Source: Ditylenchus dipsaci
Taxonomy: Eukaryota > Nematoda > Chromadorea > Rhabditida > Anguinidae
Reading direction: 5' to 3'
Assembly: GCA_004194705.1 (NCBI GenBank)
Contig: SADC01001082.1
Span: 1 to 64,000 of the forward strand
Length of the DNA stretch: 64,000 nucleotides
Positions 51,070-61,970 of the stretch are shown in pieces. The notes under the pieces were generated by a model that was not told where the DNA came from, searched no databases, and saw nothing but the letters and a program-made list of their open reading frames with translations. Within the stretch, counting starts at the first letter, position 1. The number at the start of each line of letters is the position of its first letter. A program made the position numbers and the translations under genes.

Positions 51070-51540
51070 TGGAAGCTGAGCTCCTTGCGGTCATTTTTGT
51101 GTATCATGAACGGGAGTGCACGATGGATACCCCAACGCACCACTTGAAAACCTATGGGTATCCTGCTGGATTTCGACAATCCACAACTTGTTAACTTCCG
51201 GACCACTCCGTCAATAATTGAAGTGGGAAGGACTCGCACTATTGTGTTCAGCGTGAAGTTTTGGGTCAAAATATACAGGTCTAGAGATTTGTTTTGGTGT
51301 GTTAAAAATAAAAAAGCAAATATTTTTCGAACACCTTGGAACGAATATACGGAACGAGCGTTGATAAAAATAATCAAAGCAGCTTTTTTAGGCTATTATT
51401 CACACCTGTGCCCACTTTCTGTACGAGAGATATGCAGCAGGATATATCTCCGAGAAAAAACCTCTGCTCTCCAACGGGTCAGTTAATAAAAAGCTATTTG
51501 ACTGAATTCACATTATATTCAATTAACTCCCCAAAGTGAC
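51070..51540 (+). other. Possible exon(s), unknown protein
   Basis: One frame from ATG 51154 reads MGILLDFDNPQLVNFRTTPS, IIEVGRTRTIVFSVKFWVKI, FRTPWNEYTERALIKIIKAA, FLGYYSHLCPLSVREICSRI and stops at 51486. Another frame from ATG 51070 reads MEAELLAVIFVYHERECTMD, YGYPAGFRQSTTC. The composition is varied and protein-like, unlike nearby repeats. I recognise no domain, and it is unclear which frame is used or whether the segments are spliced. Confidence 0.35.
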
Positions 51541-51785
51541 AAAATTTAAGTTTTGGAACTACATTTTTGTAAAAATATGTACTCCCTTATGTGTAAACTT
51601 ATATGTTAAATTATGTACAGATCTGTAAATTATAACAATTTTTCACACACATGTGCAAAAGATTTTGCACTAAAATGGTCAAAATTACAAGTGAGGATAG
51701 AAATATGAATATGAAGAACTTTTCTTACAAAATTAAAATTGAAAATAATCCCTGACGCTCTATATATGGTAGTCGTAGTTTCTAG

Positions 51786-52042
51786 GGTTGGGTGAAATAC
51801 CGCTATTTTTTGCCGGTATTAGTACCAGTATTATTACCGGTATTTTTCGGAATTTTGCAACTAAAGGGGGACCGAGGCATAAAAATGAAAAAATGAAATT
51901 TTTTCATTTTGTGTACGATACACTATTCGCGCATACTATTCACAAACTATCGTATATCATTCGCGCATACGCGTAGATATTGTACCAAAAACTTGAAATT
52001 TTTTCATTAAAAAGGTCTAAAATTCATGGTTTCACCTAATAG
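51786..52042. mobile_element. Possible hAT-like MITE
   Basis: TAGGGTTGGGTGAAATACCG at the left and GGTTTCACCTAATAG near 52030 are a short imperfect inverted pair. The arms carry ACCGGTATT and CCGGTATTAGTACC words. The target duplication was not resolved. Confidence 0.35.
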
Positions 52043-52061
52043 TAAACAATAAAACTTTCAG

Positions 52062-52375
52062 ATAGCGAATATCTTGCCTTTTGTTCTGGTGTACGCACAG
52101 CTATCATTGAATTGTTCAAATATGCTTTGAGCAGTGCTACGGCCCCCCAAAGAGTGGAAGTCTGCATGTCAAGAGAATTTATGGAAGAGGCCACCAAAGG
52201 CCCAACACGAGCTCTGAACTCTGCAATCTCAAAATGGTATATTGGCTACCGAGAAAGAATGGCTGAGGTTGGCCTCATTTTCATACCGGAGGAACAATTA
52301 ACCTTTGAGTTAACTGCCATCGTCAGAGAGGTCTTCCCACGGGCTACTGCAGAAGCATCTCCGGGTCTATTGTAG
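52062..52375 (+). CDS. Probable coding exon, unknown protein
   Basis: After ACTTTCAG the frame is open for 104 codons: SEYLAFCSGVRTAIIELFKY, ALSSATAPQRVEVCMSREFM, EEATKGPTRALNSAISKWYI, GYRERMAEVGLIFIPEEQLT, FELTAIVREVFPRATAEASP then GLL and TAG. An ATG lies within (MFKYALSS would need the TTG; MSREFMEE is a true internal Met). A consensus acceptor, a long frame and a balanced composition make it the best unassigned exon here. It may belong with the frames at 51070-51540. No domain recognised. Confidence 0.5.
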
Positions 52376-52399
52376 GTTTTTTAACACTCATTTAAAAAA

Positions 52400-53340
52400 G
52401 ATTTTCAACCTTGTTCGTAATTATTAATCGAATTTACCGGAATCAACTTTCCAGAAAATGCGATTTTCTTTCCTATTTTTTTGGTATACAGGGTGTAAAA
52501 TAATCTGTCTTATGGTGATATGCGCACTCAGAGTGCTCGTTTACGCTCTCAAATTAATCAGTTACGTCTTCAAATTTTATATTGCCATTTTTCATCCCAT
52601 TTTTGTTGCAACTTTTAAAGTATTTTTTATACAACCGTGTAGCCCTGAATCTTGGCTTCCCGATGAGTCATAAACTTCTCTGAACAGTTTTCAATTTATT
52701 AGATCAGGTTTCAATAAAAATTCGAAAGTTGACGTTTTTCAAGCCGGTAAGATCCACATTTTTCACATCATACAGCAATATTAGATAGATCGTTGAAAAA
52801 CTAACATTTAGGCTTACGCTGATGTGGAAAAATATCAAGGTTGCAATAAAAATTCAATGAAAAATATCAATAACAAATTTGAGGGCATAACTGATCAATT
52901 TGACGGTGTAAATAAGCATTTTGAGGGCGCAAGTTGAGAGTTAGACGTGCGCGCACTCACTAACCATAGACATAATTCCGAAAAGTACTCTTGACCATAA
53001 AATGCATACAGAGGCTCTTTTTGCCCAACTCCAGTGACTAAAACGAGGTAGAATAGCCTTACGTTAGTGAAAATAAGGAATCCAGCTACCCTTTATATCC
53101 TTTACCTTGGCCCCCAAGGCAAAAAGTCTATTTCGGCCAAAAAATTTTTCGGTCAAAAATAATCAAGCACCTTCTGAAAACATATTTTCTATGGTTTTTG
53201 TGGTCTAAAACACCCGTAGAAGTTGAAAAAACGCAATTTTGAGTTATGCGATCTGCACTACTCCAGCCGAAACTCAATGCAAGAGTTTCAAAAATATTGG
53301 TCGCAAGAGTTTTGAGACAACATAATACTTTCCTAATACC
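52400..53340. other. Repeat remnants, no gene seen
   Basis: Includes one arm of the TGTCTAAGGTAAGTG family near 52950-53020 (ACCATAGACATAATTCCG, CTCTTGACCATAAAATGCAT). The rest shows no supported exon. Confidence 0.4.
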
Positions 53341-53343
53341 GCT

Positions 53344-53625
53344 TTGACTAAAGTAATAAACAAGGCACTTTTGTGCCACAGACAAAGAACGCCAAAAAAC
53401 TATTTGTCCATTTTGAAAATTTATAGAAAGAAGATGGACATCTTTATACCCAATCTGAAGCACAATCTGGCAATAATGATCGAAATTGGCTTTTACTTTG
53501 GCAAAAGACTTGAGAAGATCTACTTTTCAAGAGATGCAATGAATAAAGGTGCTCGATTGTTTCTTTCTCGATGTGATCATTTGGACAAAATAGCTCCTTC
53601 TATCAAGTTTAGGCCGCAAACTTGA
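53344..53625 (+). other. Possible exon, unknown protein
   Basis: Open plus-strand frame: ALLCHRQRTPKNYLSILKIY, RKKMDIFIPNLKHNLAIMIE, IGFYFGKRLEKIYFSRDAMN, KGARLFLSRCDHLDKIAPSI. It is basic and non-repetitive. The opposite strand is open over part of it, so support is weak. Confidence 0.3.
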
Positions 53626-54205
53626 TCAGGTACTTTTTAAGAGCGATATTTTGTAAAAGTGAACCTAATAATGCCGATAGTGATTTTCGGACTATTGACT
53701 ATTTTCGAACTATGCCAGTTTTTCCGATTTTGTCATTCGTTTTTGAGATAACGCTTTCGAAGTCAAGCACTCGGAAATTTGACATTTATGCCAACTTTTG
53801 ATTATTTAGGGCACTTTCCATGATGTTTGTGGCTTGAGTTTACAATCCCCCCCCCCCCACGGGAAGTGATCGGGTGGAGGAGATAACATCATATTCGTGT
53901 TTCTCGACCCCGATTTCATGAGAAAGCCGGCTGTTTTTTTGGTTCTGAGAAAAAAATTTCGAGCCACAGGGGGGGACGGATATCATGGTTTTTTAGTCAA
54001 AATTTGAAAACTTTTAAATGTTTTAAATTTTGTTTTAATGTTTTAATTAAATACCTTTTAAATTTTAAAGGTAATAAGGGCTGTATAAGAATGGAAAGAG
54101 AATAAAAGGGGGCCACTAATCATAGAGGGCCCACTAACAGGAAGATGTTGAATGTTGAACATAGCTTTGAATACTGGGGCCTACCGCATAAATAAACTCT
54201 GGTAT

Positions 54206-54410
54206 GCATGCTTTTTCATGCATCCAGAGTCACTTTCGAGTGATTTGTGTCTAAGGTATGTGGGTGTGCGCATCTCAACTCCAAGCCCCCAAGCCTCCTG
54301 CGCCCCCTTTGGGGTCGTAGGGGGTTTGGTTGGCTAGAGATGCGCGCACACACTTACCTTAGACATGATTCCGAGAAGTACTCTTGACCATAAAATGCAT
54401 ATAGAGTCTC
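54206..54410. mobile_element. Palindromic MITE, TGTCTAAGGTA family
   Basis: Left ATGCATCCAGAGTCACTTTCG, TTTGTGTCTAAGGTATGTGG and GCGCATCTCAACTCCAAGCC mirror right CTAGAGATGCGCGCACACAC, TTACCTTAGACATGATTCCG and TCTTGACCATAAAATGCAT. Other members or arms: about 10585, 19160-19215, 52945 and 62925-63105. Confidence 0.75.
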
Positions 54411-54639
54411 TTTGTAGACTGCAACCATGTTTGTCTGAACTGTGATATAGCATTTGAAAGCCCAGATGATGAACTTTTTAACGAGGTACATGCCCCAGTC
54501 ATGATTGCGAAATTTCGAACAACAGTGGTAATTATGTTGAAAAAGCATTTTCAGAACTCGACCTTTTCTCATAAAAGTCTATTTGTCTAACAAAGCAAAC
54601 TAAATTTTATGCTTTATCAGCTTTAAACCATAAATTTTT

Positions 54640-55065
54640 GTGAGTGGGGTGGTGTAGGATGCCAAAAATGGCCTTTGAACTTTTCCAGTCATCCAAACTT
54701 TTTTCAGCTTTTGACGTAAAACTTTTTTCTACATATCAAACCTGGAATTCTGACTCCAGATTCGTTATCAGCGTGCCCAATTTGGATGTGAAACTGCTTT
54801 TAGACCTAAACTTCGACTGTCATGTTTCAAATACCTTTAAGTCAATACTCTTAAATTCAAATGTTTTTTGTCTCGAGAGGAATTTGAAATACGACAGTCC
54901 AAGTTTAGATCTAAAAGCCGTTTTCTATGCAAATTGGGCACGCTGATCATGAATCTGGTGTCAGAATTTCAGGTTTGACATGTCGAAAAAACGTTTTACG
55001 TAAAAAGCTGAAAAGAGTTAGGATGACTGGCCATTTTCGGCATCCTACCCCTCCCCACTCACAGA
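54640..55065. mobile_element. Palindromic MITE, CTCGAGACAA family
   Basis: GAGTGGGGTGGTGTAGGATG, CCAAAAATGGC and ATTCGTTATCAGCGTGCCCA on the left mirror ACGCTGATCATGAATCTGGT, GGCCATTTTCGGCATCC and ACCCCTCCCCACTC on the right. The centre is TTTGTCTCGAGAGGAATTTG. Confidence 0.7.
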
Positions 55066-55678
55066 AACTTTATATACGGTTAGAAAGCTGATATATAATA
55101 CGTTCCGATAGCAAAAAACTTGGTTTGGTATGTCAGACAAAAATATTGAGAAAAATAGACTTTTATGAAAAAACTCGAGTTCAGGAAATGCTTTTTTTAA
55201 TAATTACCACTGTTGTTCCAAATCTTGCAATCATGACTGCAGAATGTAATACCTCGTTAGAAAGCCCATCATCTGTGCTTTCAAATGCTATATCACAATT
55301 TAGAAAAACATCACGAAAAGTGCCCTAAATAATCAAAAGTTTGCATAAATGTCGAATTTACAAGTAATTGACTTCCGAACCTATTATCTCAAAACTGAAT
55401 GAGAAAATCAGGGAATCAATGCGTGCCATCGCTTACAGCCTATTGTGAAAAGGATATTAGTGTATTAACCTGGAATACTGAAAATCGCTATCGAACTCTC
55501 GGTACGGGTCCAGGTCCAAAATTAGAAAAAATCGCTCTCAATTTTTTTATAATATACAGCATGTTTGTGCATTGCAGGCCCAAATGAAAAAATCCAGCCC
55601 CTGGGGTGGTATTCAGGTCGGTTAGTAGAGACAGTAGATCAAGAGTTACTCGTGATCCTACTAAGCAAATAACTTGTG

Positions 55679-57202
55679 TCTGAGTGTCATATGTCATTTT
55701 GTAGCGAAAATTTTTTTTTCAACACTGTTTTTTATTTGTTTGATATTATGCAATAAGCTTGAGGTGGAGCTTCAAGTTATTAAAACCATCATCTCCGACA
55801 TCGTTTTAACTGGTCACCGCTTTATTAAGCTCAGAGCTCAACCGTAATCTTTAAGCGCTGTGTTGTAGCGCAAATTAAAAGCTACAAAATCTATTTTCGA
55901 GATAACGTTTTAAAAGTTCAAGTATTGGGGTATGGGCTTCTGAAAAAAATAGATTTCTTTTAAAAATTACTAAAATCTGACAAACTTGGATTTTAGTCAT
56001 TTTTTAAAGAAGTTAAGGTACTTATCCCGGTTACCCCCACACTCCCAAATTTTTGAAAAATAACTCAAAAACACGCTCTACGCTATTTTTTCTGCTAAAT
56101 ACGATGCAAGAAACATTTCTAAACAGTTACCGATTTAAAAATATTTTTTTTATAAAGTTTTGAATTCAAACTCATGAAAGCAAAATGGTCTTTTCAGGGG
56201 TCATTTTTGACTAAATTTTGTTCAAATATGGAAAAAAATTAATAAGTTTTAATGAGTTCGACTTTTTAGGGCCTACGCATGCAGAAAATATGACATGTAT
56301 AGGTGAATATTAGTGCTTTGGCTTATTACCACTATTTAACTTGGTCTTCCTGGAGTGTATTTTAGGCTTAGGCAAGGGTAGGCCAGCGTATGTTAGGACA
56401 GACTCAAACATGTTTTTCTTATTTTTTTTTAATTTTGAAAATCATTTTTGAGTACGTCCTAAGATACGTTAGCCTACCCTTGTGGGGGGTTAAACGGGAT
56501 AAGTACTGAAGTTGATTATCTTCACAAGGCCATATCTCAACACTCAGATTTTTAAAAAAATTCTGGAATATGACTTTTGTAGCTCTTGTGAACATAGTGA
56601 CCGCGCCGTCCTTCGCCGTCCTAATTTTTTCAATCGCCGTCCTGCATTTTAGCCATATTTTTCATTATGGACAGCTTTTTTTATTTTACAACATATAATC
56701 AGTTTTTATTTTTATACTTAATTTTCGGGCGACCGTCCAAGTTTTCTTTCATTTTTATTTCAAAAAAATGGGGCCGTCCTAATTTGACCGGCTTTTTTGA
56801 AATTTTTTGTGTAAAATCAGGACGGCCCCATTTTTTTGAAATAAAAATGAAAGAAAACTTGGACGGTCGCCCGAAAATTAAGTATAAAAATAAAAACTGA
56901 TTATATGTTGTAAAATAAAAAAAGCTGTCCATAATGAAAAATATGGTTAAAACGCAGGACGGCGATTGAAAAAAATTAGGACGGCGAAGGACGGCGCGGT
57001 CACTATGCTTGTGAAGCGCTACAATAAGATGCTAAAACATTAGCAATGTACTCCGAGCTTAATGTTAGAGATGTTAGTTTTCCTTGACTTAAAGCTCCAT
57101 CTTAAAAAAACCTAGAATTTAATATTAATTGCATAATATCAAAAAAACCGTGTTGAAAGAAAAGCGTTTTGCTACAAAATGACATACGACACTCAGCCAC
57201 AA
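55679..57202. repeat. Palindrome whose loop received a hAT-type element
   Basis: TGAGTGTCATATGTCATTTT and CAACACTGTTTTTTATTTG on the left mirror CAAAAAAACCGTGTTGAAAG and AAAATGACATACGACACTCA on the right. The element at 56593-57007 interrupts its right-central part. Confidence 0.7.
56593..57007. mobile_element. hAT-type near-perfect foldback, 415 bp
   Basis: The ends CATAGTGACCGCGCCGTCC and GGACGGCGCGGTCACTATG are flanked by a perfect 8-bp duplication, CTTGTGAA. Arms of about 190 bp are almost identical. Both strands translate to the same peptide (TTYNQFLFLYLIFGRPSKFS), which shows how little the arms have diverged and hence a young insertion. The words CCGTCCTAATTT and GGACGG mark the arms. 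No transposase. Confidence 0.93.
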
Positions 57203-57399
57203 GTTTTTTTCTTTAGACACATATATCTTGTTAATGACAAAACTTCAAATTGAAAAAAAAACGCAATGACTTATTAGTCAACTCAATATTTTACAGATTT
57301 TCTCGTATTTAGCAAAATTTTAGACAGTCCAAATTTTGATTTTTTTTCATTTTCAACTTGAAATTGTCCCAGCACTTAAAAAACTGCTTTCAGTGATTA

Positions 57400-57910
57400 A
57401 AACAGGGATTTTTTTCTTACCGCAAAACACTTGAAAATTACCGCAAATCATTTTTTTATTACCGCAATTTGATTTTCCCGCAAAATACTTTTTTATTACC
57501 GCAATTTGATTTTCCCGCAAAATACTTCTTTCTTACCGCAAAATACTTTTTTCTTACCGCAAAATACTTTTTTCTTACCGCGGAATAACTTGGATCCCTC
57601 AGAATCCCACCCCGGAATGGCCAGAAGCCCCTTAAAGTTGGTTTTTTCGGGGTTTACTAAAGGGGGGGGGGTAAACTTTTCGAGAAAAATCGATTGAGCG
57701 GATCAGATTTCGGGTCCGATGGGCTTAATCGCTCAGAATTCCAGGTTTATGGTGGTTTCGAGTGGTTCAGGGTGGAGTTGCGGGCGATTGAGCCGATCTG
57801 ACCCGAAATCTGATCCGCTCAATCGAATTTTCGCAAAAAGTTTCGAATTGCGGTAATAAAAAAATGATTTGCGGTAATTTTCAAGTGTTTTGCGGTAAGA
57901 AGAAAGTACC
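57400..57910. mobile_element. Foldback with CTTACCGCAAAATA arrays
   Basis: TTCTTACCGCAAAACACTTG, AAAATTACCGCAAATCATTT and further CTTACCGCAAAATACTTTTT units at 57415-57580 mirror AAAATGATTTGCGGTAATTT and TTCAAGTGTTTTGCGGTAAG at 57855-57900. Inner arms share GAGCGGATCAGATTTCGGGT and ACCCGAAATCTGATCCGCTC. The design is the same as at 39490-42900 and 63165-64000. Confidence 0.75.
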
Positions 57911-58019
57911 ATCCTAAAAACAGTGGATTTTTATTTTTCATTTATTTCAGTCTGAGTATACAGTTGACTTTACAGTCAACTGTACAGCTACAGTTCACGG
58001 TCATCTGATATAAGCAATA

Positions 58020-58090
58020 TGCTAGCACATTATGCTCGGGATGCTCATAATGCTCGAGCATATGCTCGGAATCAATCTGCTCGAGCATCT
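58020..58090. repeat. TGCTCGAGCA cluster
   Basis: Five or six ATGCTCGAGCAT-like words, self-complementary, within 70 bp. It resembles the subterminal arrays of the hAT MITEs, but ends were not found. Confidence 0.4.
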
Positions 58091-58795
58091 TCAAAACTCC
58101 AGTTTGAATGGAAAACCCTAACCAAAAACCTTATTTGTTGAAACTCGTGAATGTCTAAATGTCCACACTCAAGTTGACACTCTATCGGCTGTTGACCTGA
58201 GTGTGGACCTAAGCATTTTAGGTAACATTTTTTATCACATATATCTTGTTAATGACTTATTTTGAAGCCCTGAATCTTAGCTACAAAACGGTAATAACAG
58301 AAAAAAGTTTAAGTCAAAAAAAAAGTACAGCTCTTTCCGCGTTAAAAATACCCCAAATATCACACTTAGTCTTTCACTTATTGTGAACTTAGCTTAAGTC
58401 TTAGTCAAAGGTGTTCACAGAGTGAGACTCGCACTGAATTGTTTGTGTTTTCTTGGTTAGCACGAATTCACCTTAATTAACATTTCAGATTTTGGTCGAG
58501 CATCCGAAAATCTCAGAATCGATTTTAAAATATTCCGATTTGTATGAGCTGAAAAAATTTGCCGTGGAAACTTAATACAGTGAATGCGGTTTACATAATT
58601 TACTTAATGTTGCCAAAAATATTTTTCCGTAAATCAATATCATTGAAAGTTCACAGCGAAAATTTACAAAAATGCCTTGCTCCTCTCTTTGCTTTTCTTT
58701 TAAATTGATTTCACAGGGTATTTTAATAAATAAAGTACTTTCTGGTTTGCTAATAAGTTTTTTCAGAACTCGTTTTTGAAATACTATTTTTACAG

Positions 58796-58909
58796 ATCGA
58801 CTCAATTTGCAATGACGATCGTTTGGGTATAAAATACAAAAAATACGATCTTCGACTGGTCACTTCTGTGGCTTTCGCCTTGGTCTATGGGTGGCCTCTG
58901 GATAGCTAA
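58796..58909 (+). CDS. Possible last exon, unknown protein
   Basis: After TTTTTACAG the frame reads IDSICNDDRLGIKYKKYDLR, LVTSVAFALVYGWPLDS and TAA: 37 residues with good composition. No upstream partner was identified; an AT-rich minus-strand frame overlaps. It may belong to the same gene as 60668-60874 only if this stop is bypassed by another splice form. Confidence 0.3.
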   Translation: MDSICNDDRLGIKYKKYDLRLVTSVAFALVYGWPLDS

Positions 58910-59424
58910 GGCATTTTTGCATGTTTCTCTTGCTGAAAACTCTCAATTTTATCGATTCATGGAAAACAATTTTCGGCTACGATAAGTAGACTACGATAAG
59001 GGGTTGCTTTACGAGATGGGATAAAAATATTTTGCTAATCCCTTCTTACAGTTTCCGTGGTTTCCTTGCAAGTCTCAGTCCGTGAACAGCCTTTAATCTC
59101 ACTCTAAGTCTCAGTCTGAGTAAGTATGTTTGTAAGTAAGTTTTCATACCATAACTCAGTTTTGTATACATAAGAAGAATAATCATAAGTAAGTTTTTCT
59201 ACGTGAGTTTTTCTACATAAAGTTTACCACCCCGACTCTGAGTTTTGTTCAAGCATAATGAGCAAGCTGCGTTTAAAACGACAATGCTCGTGGTTCTTGC
59301 TTCAAGGAGGAATCAAGTGTGTGAAATAATCTCCGAAAAGTGATTGATTAACAAAATTCAGCTAGCCCCCACGTGCTTTGAAGTGGTGAGCCATCATCGT
59401 CATACTAATCCAGATCAGATAAAT

Positions 59425-59772
59425 CTTTTTTTTGCCACCTTTCGGCTCTTTTTGCCACCTTTTTCGAGTTTTGGTCAAAAAAGCTTTTTTCTGCCATTTT
59501 TTTGGCTTTTTTGTGCTATTTTTTGCTTTTTGTACCACCTTTTGCGCCTTTCTGCCACCTTCTGCTTTTTTCTGCCACATTTTGGCTTTTTTTGCCACCT
59601 TTTTCGAGTTTTGGTCAAAAAGCTTTTTTCTGCCATTTTTTGGCTTTTTTGTGCTACCTTTTGCTTTTCTGTGCCACCTTTTGCTTTTTTCTGCCACCTT
59701 TTGCTTTTTTCTGCCACCTTTTGGCTTTTTTCTGGCACCTTTAACTTTTTTCTGCCACCTTTTTTTTTATGC
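59425..59772. repeat. TTTTTCTGCCACCTTTTGGC tandem array
   Basis: About 17 units of around 20 bp: CTGCCACCTTTTG plus a T-run. A GTTTTGGTCAAAAAAGCTTT segment occurs twice (59467 and 59605), showing a ~138-bp higher-order duplication. Long frames on both strands are products of the repeat. It resembles one arm of the foldbacks with repeat arms, but no mirror arm was found. Confidence 0.85.
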
Positions 59773-59829
59773 AGGCAGAAAACTTGTATATTCTGGACAA
59801 AAACGCATGTAAAACTAGATTGAAAAAGA

Positions 59830-60660
59830 AAACTGCTCTTTTTCCGTGTCGGGCACGGGCATGCACCTTGTTATTATGACGTAACTAAAGCAACAGCTTA
59901 TTCAATAATCGTAAAAGTAGGCAAAATATTATGAAGATGGCTCACCACTAGCAAAATTTTGGTAATTCTTGGCGGCTTGCTTGACCTGTAGCTTGCTTAA
60001 ACAAGAGAACCACACGAGTTGTGTTTTAGATGTGATTCCAAGAGCTATATGAAAAGTGTTGGACATGCTGAAGTTGTTGTTGGTGTTTGAAATTTGAATA
60101 TTGTCGGCGGGTGGCGAAAAAAAAAGACAAGCAGCTAGAGATAGCTAAAAGAAGTGCATGTCCCTTTCTGTGGTTTTTTTTTAATAGAACAAATTGTGTG
60201 TCTTATTTTATTTATTGTGAATAATGAGCGCCAGCAAATATTTTGCTATCGAAATTTGCGGGAGTTCGAGTTAAAATTCACTTTTGCTGAAAAAATGGCT
60301 AAAACCAAAGAGAAAATACATTGTGGCTGCCTATCTTCATCATTTGTTTTCGCTGTCCGCCGAAATGTTGAAATTTTACATACTGAACCGATTATGGAAA
60401 ACACTTTTTAAATAGATCTTTAAATGACACCGAGAAGACAGCTTGGGTGATTACCGTATTAGACAAAACTCACAGTCAGGGCAGTGATTGTGTTAAGAGG
60501 AAAGATCTAAAAAGTAGCCCTCTAATTCTTAAAATGAAACCACTATATAGGTATTTTGACTGTATCATATTCTAATAGAACAGCAAGGGTCAGGGAAAGT
60601 TGCAATTCAAAAAGAAATGCTATGCCGTACTATTAGAAAGATTTCGGTAAATCAAATTTC
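59830..60660. other. No confirmed gene
   Basis: AT-rich. MITE-like ends ATTACCGTATTAGAC near 60453 and TTAGAAAGATTTCGGTAA near 60640 enclose a ~200-bp stretch and may be an element of the CCGTATT class. A plus-strand frame at 60154-60411 lacks support. Confidence 0.4.
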
Positions 60661-60667
60661 AATTTAG

Positions 60668-60874
60668 GTATACGATTACTTTCAAATTCTCAACACGAAC
60701 AGAAATTCGCGAGGCAAGTTCTCGAAGTTCGCTTGTGTGGCAGTAATATTGGCGGCTAACGACGAAGGTGCTACAGCTATGGATGAACATCAAGCAATGT
60801 CATTGATTAGAATCTTCAATGAACAGAGCATCAGTCCCAAAGTGCAGCCACATTTTTCGGACCAGAGAAAATAG
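60668..60874 (+). CDS. Probable last exon, unknown protein
   Basis: After TTTCAATTTAG the frame reads VYDYFQILNTNRNSRGKFSK, FACVAVILAANDEGATAMDE, HQAMSLIRIFNEQSISPKVQ, PHFSDQRK and TAG: 68 codons with no early Met, so it would be a downstream exon. Codon use is less A/T-biased than the neighbouring repeats. I do not recognise the protein. Confidence 0.45.
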   Translation, partial: VYDYFQILNTNRNSRGKFSKFACVAVILAANDEGATAMDEHQAMSLIRIFNEQSISPKVQPHFSDQRK

Positions 60875-61089
60875 ATGTTTTTGTTGTTAGCTAACAACAA
60901 CTTTAACGTCAAACTCTACCGAAATTCTGAAAAACAATATAGATTAGGAAAAAAATAGGCTCTACATGTGTTGGCAGCCCCTGCTAATATTTTCAATAAA
61001 AATGATTCAAAAGTCTATGAAAATGATTTTTGAAACTTTCTGAAGAGAAATTATTATCAAAAAGAGAAGAGGGGAGACCAAGGCAAGTT

Positions 61090-61580
61090 TTAGGGTGGGA
61101 GAGAGGGTGTCGCGAACACAAATAGAGCCAAAAAATTTCCATTACGTTATGCATACAGAAAAAATCTTCAGTTATTCTTCAGCCGGGGACGGGCTTAAGG
61201 GGTTTTTAGGTGTACACAATCAAAATTTCAAAAAATTTACATATGTATTTTTTTGCCAACCAATCGTATACCTTGTTGAAATTGCAAATATTAAAAAATA
61301 TTGTTTCTCGGCTTTGAAAATTGTGAAGCTCGTGAATAAGTGCATGAGTACATTATGTTTGAAATTAATCTTTTAAGTATAACAAAGCTGTTTAAGTCTA
61401 AAAATGACTGAAAACCATAAAGAATACAAGGCAAAAAATGACCAAAACAACAGAGGGGACCAAAGCAGTCTATTTTTTTTGAAAATTGGCCTTCTTGCAC
61501 TTTTCGAAAGCGGCCTTAAAAATAACCTAAACCTTGAAAATGGCATTTTTTGGTTGCCCCAAATCATTTACTACAGCTAG
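61090..61580. repeat. Dispersed palindrome arms
   Basis: GAGGGGAGACCAAGGCAAGT near 61075 and AGAGGGGACCAAAGCAGTCT near 61455 belong to the CCTTGGTC repeat family. No coding exon is supported between them. Confidence 0.35.
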
Positions 61581-61783
61581 GATAGGCACTGACTATAAAT
61601 CATATCAGAACCTGTTGTTAATTACTAAATTTAAACCTTTCTGAAAAAAGAGAATGCCAGAAACTTCTTTTTAAATTAGCATTTATTATATCTTGTAAGG
61701 TATGTATAATTGATTGAAATTTATATAAATTCAAACATTAATTTCGTGTTTTTCTGTTGGAACTTTTTTAGTTTTCCCTATAC

Positions 61784-61970
61784 AGTCGACGCTCCATATA
61801 TGATACTCACGGAAGTTCGTTCCTACCTAGGGTGTGACACCTTTTTGAACTTCATTTCTGAAATGTTTTGCCAAATGTGATTCGTCAATCTGGTCGAAAA
61901 TCTCGCAAGCATTCCAATTTTGCCCGTCGTTTTTGAGAAATTATAGTTTTACTGTTTTTAAGATAACCCA
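61784..61970. mobile_element. Pogo-type left end
   Basis: TA then CAGTCGACGCTCCATATATG, followed by GGAAGTTCGTTCCTACCTAG and CCAATTTTGCCCGTCGTTTT, subterminal words shared with 11574-11915 and 18470-18734. The right end was not found. Confidence 0.55.

Larger units (their letters stand above)
53690..55420. repeat. Large palindrome with two further palindromes nested inside
   Basis: Outer arms: TTTGACATTTATGCCAACTT, TTGATTATTTAGGGCACTTT on the left and AAAGTGCCCTAAATAATCAA, AAGTTTGCATAAATGTCGAA on the right. Nested within are a TGTCTAAGGTA-family MITE at 54206-54410 and a CTCGAGA-family palindrome at about 54640-55065. The order of nesting suggests at least three rounds of insertion. Confidence 0.7.

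Noticed and set aside
56667..56932. Two matching 77-residue frames on opposite strands
   Set aside because: They arise because the element is an almost perfect palindrome; neither has coding features.
59344..59823. Phe/Pro-rich frame and its Lys-rich antisense counterpart
   Set aside because: Both are translations of the CTGCCACCTTTTG array.
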